Shown piece after piece: positions 25,857-34,305 of a stretch of 64,000 nucleotides of DNA. The notes under the pieces are model-generated. The model was not told where the DNA came from and did no database searches. It saw only the letters and a program-made list of their open reading frames with translations. Both the position numbers and the translations under genes were made by a program. Origin of the DNA: Sphingomonas sp. Root720 (lineage in GTDB: Bacteria > Pseudomonadota > Alphaproteobacteria > Sphingomonadales > Sphingomonadaceae); the NCBI RefSeq assembly GCF_001428605.1, contig NZ_LMID01000017.1, positions 1-64,000 on the forward strand, in the 5' to 3' direction. The first letter of the stretch is position 1. Each line of letters starts with the position of its first letter.

Positions 25857-26201
25857 TCAGCGCGACGTGGGCTCATGGCCGTCGGGGTCGTCGAGCCACG
25901 TCGGGATGTCGCGTCGCGCGTCGAGCACGCGCCATATGTCGATGTGATCGTCGCGTTCGACGTAGAAGACGAGCCACGGAAAGCGGGCGAGACGGCGATG
26001 TCGCAGACCCGGCAACATCAGCTCGTGCGCGTAGCGCGGAGAGCCGATGCCCGGTTGCTCCGCGATCGCGCGGTAAGCTGCTTCTAGCGAGGTCACGAAG
26101 GCGAGCGCGATGTCCGGCCCAGCCTCGTGAGCATAGTGGTCGATGGCGTTCTCGATGTCGCTATGGGCCTGGTTGCGGGGGACGACCCGCTTCATGGTCA
26201 T
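25857..26201 (-). CDS. parE: ParE/RelE-family toxin
   Basis: A 114-residue protein of the RelE/ParE fold. The sequence HSDIENAIDHYAHEAGPDIALAF gives the two N-terminal helices, and LPGLRHRRLARFPWLVFYVERDDHIDIWRVLDARRD is the typical beta-sheet with the C-terminal arginine. ParE toxins inhibit DNA gyrase. It overlaps the antitoxin by 4 bases. Confidence 0.9.
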   Translation of the reverse strand: MTMKRVVPRNQAHSDIENAIDHYAHEAGPDIALAFVTSLEAAYRAIAEQPGIGSPRYAHELMLPGLRHRRLARFPWLVFYVERDDHIDIWRVLDARRDIPTWLDDPDGHEPTSR

Positions 26202-26431
26202 GCCGTGCGGCGAGCCCGCACGCGCAGTCCTTCGAAATAGGTGTCGTCTGCTGGGGCGCCCGGGGCGGATTCAGCGCCGTCGAGCAGCAGCCGGCGCAAT
26301 CTCTGGCGGTCCTGGTCCTTGCGGATGAGCTCGCGGACATACTCGCTGCTCGTGCCGTAGCCGCGGCCGGCAACCTGCTCGTCCACGAAAGCCTTCAGCG
26401 TATCGGGCAGCGAGATGTTCATCGTGCTCAT
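26198..26431 (-). CDS. parD: ParD-family antitoxin
   Basis: The start at 26431 (MSTMNISLPDTLKAFVDEQV) gives 77 residues. The N-terminal ribbon-helix-helix is followed by GTSSEYVRELIRKDQDRQRL and an acidic tail (LLDGAESAPGAPADDTYFEGL) that would bind ParE. It heads the parDE operon and should repress its own promoter upstream of 26431. The pair sits between the bipartite motif at 25735 and the palindrome at 26551. Confidence 0.9.
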   Translation of the reverse strand: MSTMNISLPDTLKAFVDEQVAGRGYGTSSEYVRELIRKDQDRQRLRRLLLDGAESAPGAPADDTYFEGLRVRARRTA

Positions 26432-26906
26432 GGCCGCGATAGTTAAGGGGTTTGGCAAAATTTGGCAAGGGGAGCCGCCCGTCCTGCGCCTTCTGACGAC
26501 TAGTCCGAAGCTTTGCCGATCCGGCGAGGCTCGGGAGGGAATGAACAGCTGTGGCACTTTACCGGCGGGGTAAAGTGCCACGAGCGGTTGTCTTCGCGGC
26601 GAGAAACTGTGGGGGAGGTGATCGGCTCAGTGGGGAACAGGCGGGCGGGTAAAGCTCGCCAGGCTCCTCGAGTCGGGTAGCGGCTGACCGGCACCTGCAT
26701 GACAGACTGATATAGCTCAGGGACGATTACATCTCTGATCCGGCACCCTTTCTGGCGGGGCGCCGTGGGGCAGCAATCCAGGCTTCGCTGGGTGCTTTGT
26801 CGGCATGTTCAACGAGGGTCGCTCCTGCCCCGCGATACGTCGTCAGGCGGCGCGGGGCGCGCAGAACGGTCGGGGGAACCCGTGCTCGAAGGGGGCAAGT
26901 TGTACG
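26432..26906. other. Intergenic region with palindrome, between parD and the KaiC-like remnant
   Basis: About 475 bases. Apart from the perfect palindrome at 26551-26581 and the presumed parD promoter, no gene is evident; in-frame extension of the KaiC-like reading to 26805 lacks recognisable protein sequence. Confidence 0.5.
26551..26581. promoter_or_regulatory. Perfect 13-bp inverted repeat
   Basis: GTGGCACTTTACC (26551-26563), a 5-nt gap, then GGTAAAGTGCCAC (26569-26581): all 13 pairs match. A closely related palindrome lies at 60168-60197, in each case upstream of the conserved plasmid gene. It is not followed by a T-run, so it is more likely a protein-binding site than a terminator. Confidence 0.65.
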
Positions 26907-27891
26907 GTGAATAGCGAAGAGCCTGCTGGAACGGGAGTGCCGGGCCTTGATGACATCCTCGGTGGAGGGTTGAGCCGCGGTAGGGTCTTTCTCCTCGAGG
27001 GCCTGCCGGGAACGGGCAAGACCACGGTCGCGATGCAGTTCCTGCTCGAAGGGGCCCGGAACGGAGAGAAGGTGCTGTATCTGACGCTCTCCGAAAGCGA
27101 GTCCGCGCCTGATCTCGGCCGAGCACCGGTCCAGCTTCGAGCGCGACAAGGTCACGACCGAGATCACCGAACTGGACGCGCTGACGGGGGGTGGTCTGGA
27201 GCGTGGATCGAGCGTGCTGATCCTGGGCCCTGCAGGAACGGGGAAGTCTCTTCTCGTGCTGACGTTCGTCGCCGCGGCCGTGAAGAAAGGAGAGAAGGCG
27301 GCGTTGTTCGTGTTCGACGAGGAGGTCGGGCTCCTTGCCGAACGCGCAAGAGGGCTCGGAATCGACATCATCGCGATGATGGACGCCGGTGCCTTGCAGG
27401 TCGAGCAGATCGACGCCGCCGAGCTCACCCCCGGAGAGCTTTCAGCGCGGGTCCGGAAATGCGTCGAGGAGAATGGCGCGAGGACGGTGGTGGTGGATAG
27501 CCTTAATGGTTACCAGGCCGCGATGCCGGGCGAGAACGCCCTGGTGCTGCACATGCACGAGCTGCTGCAGTATCTGAACCGCCAGGGCGCAACGACGTTC
27601 GTGACCATCGCGCAGCACGGGCTGGTCGGCGATACGCGAACCCCCGTCGATGTCACCTATCTCGCCGACACGGTGATCCTGCTGCGCTACTTCGAGACGC
27701 GCGGCCGTCTCCGCCGGGCGATCTCGGTCGTGAAAAAGCGAACCGGTGCGCATGAAGACACCATCCGCGAATATAGCATTGGCGCCGACGGGGTCCGGAT
27801 CGGCGAAGCGCTGGTCTCGTTCCAGGGAATGGCGCGCGGCGTGCGCAGCCTCTTCGGGGATGCACCTGAGCTGATCGAAGAACGCCATTGA
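26907..27891 (+). pseudogene. KaiC-like two-domain ATPase with internal deletion and frameshift
   Basis: Intact relatives have two RecA-type KaiC domains. From a likely GTG at 26907 the first domain starts normally ([14 protein letters not shown], Walker [15 protein letters not shown], then VLYLTLSES) but breaks off near 27110. The second domain, in another frame, begins about 27128 ([21 protein letters not shown]) and is complete: Walker [13 protein letters not shown], Walker B-like [12 protein letters not shown], and a normal end. Roughly 150 codons of domain one are missing and the frame is lost, so no full product is possible. The partner sensor gene overlaps the stop. Confidence 0.75.
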
Positions 27892-28252
27892 TGCCCGAAC
27901 TTTCGGAGCGCGCGCTGATACTCGCGCCCTTCGGCCGGGATGCAGACGTCGCCGCAACCGTTCTGGCGAACGCCGGCATCACCGCGCTCGAATGCCCCTC
28001 GGTCGAACGGCTGGTCGAGGAGATCCGGGCAGGCGCAGGGCTCGCGGTCGTTACCTCGGAGGCGCTGACCGGTGCCGACACCGGCTCGCTGCAAGCATGG
28101 ATCGCGGACCAGCCAGAATGGTCCGACTTTCCGTTCGTGCTGCTCGTGCACCAGGGCAGCGGGCTCGAACGCAACCCCGAGGCTGCCCGCTTGCTGGAGC
28201 GGCTCGGGAACGTCAGCTTCCTCGAACGCCCCTTCCATCCGACTACCCTCAT
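27891..28252 (+). pseudogene. Receiver-like N-terminus of a sensor kinase, truncated
   Basis: The ATG at 27891 overlaps the KaiC-like stop (TGATG). The surviving 120 residues form a degenerate receiver-like domain (ALILAPFGRDADVAATVLANAG; LQAWIADQPEWSDFPFVLLVHQG; NVSFLERPFHPTTL) of the sort that precedes histidine kinase modules encoded next to KaiC-like ATPases. The reading is cut at 28252 by the IS6 element. Kinase residues are absent. Confidence 0.65.
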
Positions 28253-29103
28253 GGGAGGTGTCAGTCTAACGCGAACCGCTCTCCGGTGGACGAGCGGCTC
28301 CCTGATACGGCCAGGCTTCAGCTTGCGACTGAACGCCACTCGGCCACGGCGGCCGAACGGCGTTGCTTGTAAGTCTGACGATCAACGAGGTGGCGTTCAG
28401 CGGAAAAATGGTTGTGGACGGAGGCGTGAACGGAGGCGAACTTCTGCAGCGACTTCATCTGGCGAAATCGCAGCATCGCTCGCTCTCGTCGTCGGAATGG
28501 CAGGTGTGAATTTTCCGCCCGGTTGTTGAGGTGCCGGCCCATTTCCCGTCGGTCGAGATTGCCCAGATCGCGCATCGCCGCCGGGTAGGAGCGCAGCCCG
28601 TCAGTGACAATCTTCTCAGCTGTGCCGTGACGCTTCAGCGCTTTCTTCAGGAAACGCAAAGCCGCAGCTTTGTCACGGGTTTTCGTCACGTAGCTTTCCA
28701 GCACCTCGCCTTCGTGGTCCACCGCCCGCCAAAGGTAATGCATCTCGCCGTTGATCTTCACGTACATCTCGTCGAGGTGCCAGCGCCAGTGGCGGAAGCC
28801 TCGCATCCGGCTCACCCGCTGGCGCCGGATGTCGGCCGCGAATAGCGGGCCGAAGCGATTCCACCAGAACCGCACAGTCTCATGACAGACGTCGATGCCG
28901 CGCTCGAACAGCAGGTCCTCGACGTTCCTGAGGCTCAGTGGGAACCTGACGTACATCAGCACCACCAGCCGGATCACCTCGGGTGCGGAGTTGAAGCGTC
29001 GGAACGGGCTAGGCGGCAGTGCTCGAGATTTGCGCGGCATCGCACGATGCTACAAGTTGCCACTAGCCTTGGCTACCGGTGCCCCGTACGTCTGACAGAG
29101 CCC
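28253..29103. mobile_element. IS6-family insertion sequence
   Basis: An 851-bp unit with one transposase gene on the minus strand. Imperfect terminal repeats GGGAGGTGTCAG (28253) and GGGCTCTGTCAG (29103, minus strand) share 9 of 12 bases and continue with weaker similarity. The 8 bases outside each end (ACCCTCAT and TTCGCCGG) differ, so no target duplication is present; IS6 elements often form adjacent deletions. Confidence 0.7.
28318..29040 (-). CDS. IS6-family transposase
   Basis: A 240-residue DDE transposase: LYVRFPLSLRNVEDLL-like N-terminus (residues 26-44), first Asp in RWHLDEMYVKING, second in AEKIVTDGLRSYPAA, and Glu in LNNRAENSHLPFRRRERAM. Length and motif spacing are normal, so the enzyme appears functional. 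Confidence 0.92.
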   Translation of the reverse strand: MPRKSRALPPSPFRRFNSAPEVIRLVVLMYVRFPLSLRNVEDLLFERGIDVCHETVRFWWNRFGPLFAADIRRQRVSRMRGFRHWRWHLDEMYVKINGEMHYLWRAVDHEGEVLESYVTKTRDKAAALRFLKKALKRHGTAEKIVTDGLRSYPAAMRDLGNLDRREMGRHLNNRAENSHLPFRRRERAMLRFRQMKSLQKFASVHASVHNHFSAERHLVDRQTYKQRRSAAVAEWRSVAS

Positions 29104-29128
29104 TTCGCCGGGATCACCACCCGGCAGG

Positions 29129-29782
29129 TCACGGGATCGCTGGTGCCTGCGCCAGATTGGTGAAGCGGATGCCCGCCCCATCGGCCTTGTAGGTCTTGTT
29201 CATGTAGATCAGGACGGAAGTCAGCGCCTCTGCCGCGGCGGAATTGTTCAGCGATCCGCCTGACAAACCGCGCAGGCCCATATCCTGGCAGAGCTCCACC
29301 ACCGTGGCGCGCGCGGGCACATCGTCGCTGAACACCAGCACGTCGCAATCGATCGCGTGGTCGCTGTCGAGATGATGGGCCGAGACGTTATGGAACGCCG
29401 TGACGAGCCGCACGTCGGGCCCGAGCACATCGCGCGCCTCCAGCGCCGCGCACCCCGTCTGTGGCAGTTGCACGCGCATCACCTTGGGCGGCACCAGCGG
29501 CACGGTGGTGTCGATAACGATCGCCTCCCCGATGCTGTCGCGGATCGCCGCCAGCGTCTCCTGCTGCGATGCGTAAGGCACCGCCACGATCACCACGTCC
29601 TTGCCGCGCGCGGCTTCGGCGTTTGCGGCATAGCTCACGCCCAGCGCCTGAGCCACCTCCTTCGCCTTCTCCGGCGACCGCGAGCCGATCGTCACCGTAT
29701 GACCGGCTCTGACGAGGCGGCGCGCTATGCCCTTGCCCAGGGCACCGGTTCCTCCGATTACCGCGATGGAAGTCATTTGCAT
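29129..29782 (-). CDS. npdG: NADPH-dependent F420 reductase
   Basis: About 217 residues. The N-terminal Rossmann fold reads TSIAVIGGTGALGKGIARRL with NADP-binding residues TIGSRSPEKA after it, and the rest (DVVIVAVPYASQQETL, VLGPDVRLVTAFHNVSAHHL) matches F420H2:NADP+ oxidoreductases (Fno/NpdG), which move hydride between NADPH and coenzyme F420. An ATG at 29785 overlaps the fbiC stop as ATGA; 29782 and 29776 are alternatives with better spacing from AGGAG. Coupling with fbiC makes the F420 assignment strong. Confidence 0.85.
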   Translation of the reverse strand: MQMTSIAVIGGTGALGKGIARRLVRAGHTVTIGSRSPEKAKEVAQALGVSYAANAEAARGKDVVIVAVPYASQQETLAAIRDSIGEAIVIDTTVPLVPPKVMRVQLPQTGCAALEARDVLGPDVRLVTAFHNVSAHHLDSDHAIDCDVLVFSDDVPARATVVELCQDMGLRGLSGGSLNNSAAAEALTSVLIYMNKTYKADGAGIRFTNLAQAPAIP

Positions 29783-32091
29783 CATTCTCCTGAGGCTTCG
29801 GCGGGCTGAGCCGCGACCGGCGTTCCGTACATAGTAGTCCGCTGGCGGGCGAAGCGGCCGGCGCGCGCCGCCAGAGCGGCCATTCGCTGTGGATCGCAGA
29901 GCTGGCCGTTCGTTCCCCCCGCCGCGCGAGTGATCGATTCGTCCATCAGCGTGCCGCCCAGATCGTTGCAGCCGGAGCGTAGCGCGAGGACGACACCCTC
30001 CTCGCCCAGCTTCACCCAGCTCGCCTGGATGTTCGTGATCAGCGGATGGAGCACCAGGCGCGCGATCGCGTGCATCAGCAGCGTCTCGCGCGCGCTGGGC
30101 CCCGATCTCGCCCGGCCCTTGCGCCAGATCGGCGCTTCCATGTGGACGAAGGGAAGCGGCACGAACTCGGTGAAACCGCCGGTCTCCTCCTGAAGGTCGC
30201 GGATCGCAAGCAGGTGCGCGGCCCAGTGCGCGTAGCGATCGACATGGCCGAACATGATCGTCGCGGTCGAGCGAAGGCCGACAGCGTGCGCCGCGCGCAT
30301 CACGCCGAGCCATTCGTCCGCCGATATCTTGTCGGGGCAGATCACCGCGCGCACCTCGGGATGCAGCACCTCCGCCGCAGTGCCCGGCAGCGACGACAGC
30401 CCCTCGCTGCGCAGCATTGCGAGGTAGCGCTGGAGGGGCAGCCCCAGCGTACCCGCGCCATGCGTCACTTCCAGCGGCGAGAAGGCGTGGATGTGGATCG
30501 AAGGCGCAGCCCGGCGCACCGCCCGCACGATCTGGAGGTAGGTCTCGCCATAGTACTCGGGGTGAATGCCGCCTTGCAAGCAGACTTCGGTTGCGCCGCG
30601 CGCGGCCGCCTCGGCGGCGCGGCGCCCGACCTCTTCCAGGTCGAGCCTGTACGCAGGGCCACGCTCGGCCTTGGTGCTCCCCTTGGAGAAGGCGCAGAAG
30701 CCGCATTTGTAGAGGCAGATGTTGGTATAGTTGATGTTGCGGTTGACCACGTAACTGACCGCATCGCCCGCAGCCCGCTGGCGCAGTTCGTCGGCGATGG
30801 CGGCGAGCATCGCGACATCGCCGCCATCTGCGGTGAATAGCCTCTCGACCTCCTGCTCGGACAGCCGATCCCCCGCTGCCGCGCGCTCCGCAATGGAGCG
30901 CAGCCCGGTGGTGACAGCCGTCGTGGACGCGGGCGGAAAGGACGGCATCGGCAGGTCCGTTCCCGGATGCCAGCCATCGATGATCGGCAACCCACGCGCG
31001 TCGACCGAGCGGCGCACGACCTTTGCTGTCTCGCGCTCCATCCAGCGCTCAGGCTCCTGCGCGAAGCGGGGGCCGATCGCAAGGCGTTCGCGCAGCGTGC
31101 GCCCGGCCGCGCGTGTCGCTTCTGCGAGCACATCGAGGTGCGGCCAGGGCGCCTCGGGGTTCACGTGATCGGCGGTGACCGGCGACACTCCGCCCCAGTC
31201 GTTCACGCCGGCATCGAGCAGCGCGGCGAGTTCATGCGGAGCATGCAGGTTGGGCGGGGCCTGGATCACCATCTCCGGGCCCAGGATCAAGCGGGCGGCG
31301 GCGATGGTCCAGCGATGCTCGTCAAGGCCGGGTTCGGGTGCCTGCGCCATTTTGGTGCCGGGCTTGGCGCGGAAGTTCTGGACGATCACCTCCTGGATGT
31401 GACCGTACTTGCGGTGGAGCTCCCGGATCGCCAGCAGCGCCTCGATGCGCTCCCCCCGCGTCTCGCCGATGCCGATGAGGATGCCGGTGGTGAACGGCAC
31501 GCCCGCACGCCCCGCCGCCGCGATCGAGGCAAGACGCCGCGCGGGCGCTTTGTCGGGCGAGCCATGGTGCGGACCGCCTTTCTCGCAAAGGCGGTCCGAT
31601 GCGCTCTCCAGCATCAGCCCCATCGAGACGGACACCGGCTTCAGCGCCGCATAGTCCGCATCATCCATCACGCCGGGGTTGAGGTGCGCAAGCAGACCTG
31701 TCTCCTCGCGCACGACTTGCGCCGCTTCGCGAAGGTAGGACAGCGTTGAGCCGTGCCCCAGCGCGGCCAGCCCGGCCCGCGCCGCCGCATACCGCGCCTC
31801 CGGCCGATCGCCGAGCGTGAACAGCGCCTCCCGGCACCCTGCCGCGACGCCAGCGTGCGCCACCGCCAGCATCTCCTCGATCGAGAGGTACGGCTTCACC
31901 TCCCGCGGCGCCTTTGCAAATGTGCAGTAGTGGCAAACGTCCCGGCACAACTGCGTCAGCGGAAGGAACACCTTGCGCGAATACGTCACCACTGAGCCGA
32001 AGCTGTCGAGCGTCATCGCCCTCGCGCGGGCCACAAGGGCATCCGTGGGCTCAGCCAGCAGCGTCTCCCGTGCATCTCTTTCATTCATCAT
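29782..32091 (-). CDS. fbiC: F0 synthase, CofG-CofH fusion
   Basis: A roughly 769-residue fusion of two radical-SAM enzymes that build F0 (7,8-didemethyl-8-hydroxy-5-deazariboflavin), the chromophore of coenzyme F420, from tyrosine and a ribityl-diaminouracil. The N-terminal CofG half has the cluster motif CRDVCHYC and TLGDRPEARY; the C-terminal CofH half has CLYKCGFC and CLQGGIHPE. Both CxxxCxxC motifs are intact. The start at 32091/32088 (MMNERDARETLL) is chosen because the upstream extension lacks family similarity. The later F420 genes (cofC, cofD, cofE) are not in this window. Confidence 0.93.
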   Translation of the reverse strand: MMNERDARETLLAEPTDALVARARAMTLDSFGSVVTYSRKVFLPLTQLCRDVCHYCTFAKAPREVKPYLSIEEMLAVAHAGVAAGCREALFTLGDRPEARYAAARAGLAALGHGSTLSYLREAAQVVREETGLLAHLNPGVMDDADYAALKPVSVSMGLMLESASDRLCEKGGPHHGSPDKAPARRLASIAAAGRAGVPFTTGILIGIGETRGERIEALLAIRELHRKYGHIQEVIVQNFRAKPGTKMAQAPEPGLDEHRWTIAAARLILGPEMVIQAPPNLHAPHELAALLDAGVNDWGGVSPVTADHVNPEAPWPHLDVLAEATRAAGRTLRERLAIGPRFAQEPERWMERETAKVVRRSVDARGLPIIDGWHPGTDLPMPSFPPASTTAVTTGLRSIAERAAAGDRLSEQEVERLFTADGGDVAMLAAIADELRQRAAGDAVSYVVNRNINYTNICLYKCGFCAFSKGSTKAERGPAYRLDLEEVGRRAAEAAARGATEVCLQGGIHPEYYGETYLQIVRAVRRAAPSIHIHAFSPLEVTHGAGTLGLPLQRYLAMLRSEGLSSLPGTAAEVLHPEVRAVICPDKISADEWLGVMRAAHAVGLRSTATIMFGHVDRYAHWAAHLLAIRDLQEETGGFTEFVPLPFVHMEAPIWRKGRARSGPSARETLLMHAIARLVLHPLITNIQASWVKLGEEGVVLALRSGCNDLGGTLMDESITRAAGGTNGQLCDPQRMAALAARAGRFARQRTTMYGTPVAAQPAEASGE

Positions 32092-32340
32092 TAGGCAAAT
32101 CCAAAATTCAAGTTCATTGGCGAAGGTAACCACAATCGATTGCAAACGCCCCGTTGGTGACGAGGCCTCAGTCAAACGCGGATCGGTCTGCGGCACGGGG
32201 ACTCCCCCTTCAGGAGGCTCCTGTCCGTCGTCAGAACATTCGGCACAACTCGCGGCGTAGATTAGCGGAGTGCGGGCCTCGTCTGGGGGTTGATGTTAGG
32301 CGGCGAGCTTGCGGTGTTGCAAGCGCCGATGCTCGATGGT

Positions 32341-33276
32341 CTATCGCTTGATCCTTTCACGCTGTTTGATGATGGCTGGTGCCCTGCCGAAGTAGGTGTC
32401 GGCGGGCGTCACGTTGTTCAGGCTCTCGTGGTAACGCTGGTTGTTGTAGTGCTCGACGAAGGCCTCGATCTGGGCTTCGAGGTCGCCGGGCAAGAAGTAG
32501 TTTTCCAGCAGGATGCGGTTCTTCAGGGTCTGGTGCCAGCGTTCGATCTTGCCCTGGGTTTGCGGATGACACGGGGCGCCGCGGACGTGGCTCATCTTCT
32601 GGGCCTCGATGTATTCCGCCAGTTCTCCGGCGATGTAGCTGGGGTCGTTATCGCTGAGCAACCTGGGCTTGTGCAGCACTGTGGCGCTGTCGCAGCCCGA
32701 GGCCTTGAGGGCGAGGTCCAGCGTGTCGGTGACGTCCTCGGCGCGCATGTTGGTGCACAGTTTCCAGGCGATGATGTAGCGCGAGAAGTCGTCGAGCACG
32801 GTCGACAGGTACATCCAGCCCCATCCGATGATCTTGAAGTATGTAAAATCGGTCTGCCACATTTCATTTGGCCGGGTGGTCTTGGTGTGGAACTGATCGG
32901 CCGCCTTGATCACGACATAGGCCGGGCTGGTGATCAGATCATGGGCCCTCAACACACGGTAAACCGTGGATTCTGACACGAAGTAGCGCTTCTCGTCAGT
33001 GAAGCGCACGGCCAGCTCGCGTGGGGAGAGGTCGGACTGATCCAGCGCCAGTTCGATGATCTGATCCTGGATTTCGTCGCCGATGCGGTTCCACACCCGG
33101 CTCGGCGCCGATGGCCGATCCTCCAGCGCCTCCGGCCCGCCATCGAGGTAGCGGTCGTACCAGCGATAGAACGTCCGACGGGCGATACCCAGCTGGTCCA
33201 GCGTCCGCTTGGCGGGCAGGTGTGACTGCTCGACGATCCGGATGATCTCGAGCTTTTCAGATGCGGGATACCTCAT
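32341..33276 (-). CDS. IS3-family transposase OrfB
   Basis: A 311-residue integrase-core transposase beginning MRYPASEKLEIIRI at the ATG that overlaps the orfA stop (ATGA). It contains a helix-turn-helix (LDQLGIARRTFYRWYDRY) and the DDE core: Asp in EMWQTDFTYFK, Asp in RLLSDNDPSYIA, and Glu in QGKIERWHQTLKN. It can also be made as an OrfAB fusion by frameshifting. Confidence 0.93.
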   Translation of the reverse strand: MRYPASEKLEIIRIVEQSHLPAKRTLDQLGIARRTFYRWYDRYLDGGPEALEDRPSAPSRVWNRIGDEIQDQIIELALDQSDLSPRELAVRFTDEKRYFVSESTVYRVLRAHDLITSPAYVVIKAADQFHTKTTRPNEMWQTDFTYFKIIGWGWMYLSTVLDDFSRYIIAWKLCTNMRAEDVTDTLDLALKASGCDSATVLHKPRLLSDNDPSYIAGELAEYIEAQKMSHVRGAPCHPQTQGKIERWHQTLKNRILLENYFLPGDLEAQIEAFVEHYNNQRYHESLNNVTPADTYFGRAPAIIKQRERIKR

Positions 33277-33659
33277 TCGTCGTCGCCCCCATCCGCGATC
33301 ATGCTTTTTTTCAGCAAACGGTTTTCGAGTGTCAGGTCGGCAACGCATTCCTTCAGGGCGCGGGCCTCGCGGCTCAGGTCCTGCACCTTGCCAGTGGTCG
33401 CGGCACGGGCGGTGTCGCCTGCCAGGCGGCGCTTGCCGGCTTCCATGAACTCCTTCGACCAGGTGTAATACAGGCTTTGCGCGATGCCTTCCTTGCGACA
33501 CAGCTCGGCAATGCTGTCCTCGCCGCGCAGCCCCTCGAGCACGATGCGGATCTTGTCTTCAGCCGAGAAGTGGCGACGGGTCTGACGCCGAATATCCTTC
33601 ACAACCCGCTCAGCAGGGACCTTTGTCGGAGATTTTTTCAAGGAGGGTTGGGCCTTCAT
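33273..33659 (-). CDS. IS3-family OrfA
   Basis: The ATG at 33659 (MKAQPSLKK) follows AAGGAACG. The 128-residue protein has a helix-turn-helix (FSAEDKIRIVLEGLRGEDSIAELCRKEGI) and a C-terminal leucine-zipper-like helix (LSREARALKECVADLTLENRLLKKS). It controls transposition and supplies the N-terminus of the fusion transposase. Confidence 0.9.
   Translation of the reverse strand: MKAQPSLKKSPTKVPAERVVKDIRRQTRRHFSAEDKIRIVLEGLRGEDSIAELCRKEGIAQSLYYTWSKEFMEAGKRRLAGDTARAATTGKVQDLSREARALKECVADLTLENRLLKKSMIADGGDDE
33304..33311 (-). other. Probable programmed -1 frameshift site (A7G)
   Basis: On the minus strand a run of seven A followed by GC lies near the end of orfA. Slipping back one base here joins orfA to the orfB frame, where open reading extends from upstream of the orfB ATG. 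This is the standard IS3-family means of making the OrfAB transposase. Confidence 0.75.
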
Positions 33660-33813
33660 CTTCGTTCCTTCGTCACTACGACGAAGCCCCAACCCTCCTT
33701 AAATCACAACCTCAAATCTGTGCCATTGGTGCTGACGGCGGACAGCAACTCTACAGCCCAGAACTCAGCCTGATCGATGGTCATAGCGGCGCAGGAACAA
33801 CTAGGAATTAATG

Positions 33814-34305
33814 TCAATTGGCAAAGCCTTCAAGAATCGGGACCTCTTGCGGATCGCGCTCGAACCCTCCCGGCAGCGACCATCCCCGTGCGAGGTCGCA
33901 TTGGGACTTCGACGCAGCAATCACTGACCGCGCTAGGACCATGCGTCTTTCACTATCAGTCACGCAGTTCAAGCTCTTGCTAACCTCATCCAGTAGGCTG
34001 ATTCGCGATGCATCGATTGCGCTGGTGGTGCTGGCAGAATCACCGAGTAGCTCCTCGGCAGAAGCAATCATTCCCGCAATGGTCTCTTCAGGGTCTACAG
34101 AGCGCGCGAGGTCGACGGCGTTCTCCAATTCCTTTCTGGCAACCTCATGCACCATCGGAAGGCGTGAGCGGACCATCTCGAGAGTCGCGAGCGTCAATTG
34201 CAGCTGCTCGTTCGCAAGAGCGTTCTCCGGGTCCAACGAAGGCATCACGACATCACGTAGAGCTTTTATCGCGACTCTTAGCTGAAGATCGGGATCGGGT
34301 TGCAT
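33814..34305 (-). CDS. Hypothetical helical protein coupled to an APH-like kinase
   Basis: A 163-residue, mostly helical protein (LRVAIKALRDVVMPSL, LTLATLEMVRSRLPMVHEVARKELENAV). The start overlaps the stop of the kinase gene by one base. Small proteins of this kind accompany acyl-CoA-metabolism APH-like kinases in catabolic clusters; no activity is known to me. Confidence 0.6.
   Translation of the reverse strand: MQPDPDLQLRVAIKALRDVVMPSLDPENALANEQLQLTLATLEMVRSRLPMVHEVARKELENAVDLARSVDPEETIAGMIASAEELLGDSASTTSAIDASRISLLDEVSKSLNCVTDSERRMVLARSVIAASKSQCDLARGWSLPGGFERDPQEVPILEGFAN

Larger units (their letters stand above)
32222..33744 (-). mobile_element. IS3-family insertion sequence
   Basis: A 1.52-kb unit with imperfect inverted repeats of about 26 bp, TGTCCGTCGTCAGAAC... 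at 32222 and TGTCCGCCGTCAGCAC... at 33744 on the other strand, both ending ...GGCACA. It holds overlapping orfA and orfB. Outer flanks (CTCC and GCAA) do not match as a target duplication. It separates fbiC from the catabolic gene block. Confidence 0.88.

Noticed and set aside
26551..26581. Palindrome as a transcription terminator
   Set aside because: No T-run follows on either strand and a related copy is found at another locus in the same relation to a paralogous gene.
29783..30706. N-terminal extension of npdG giving a 525-residue protein
   Set aside because: The extra part is an out-of-frame shadow of fbiC; the Rossmann fold starts only at about 29776.
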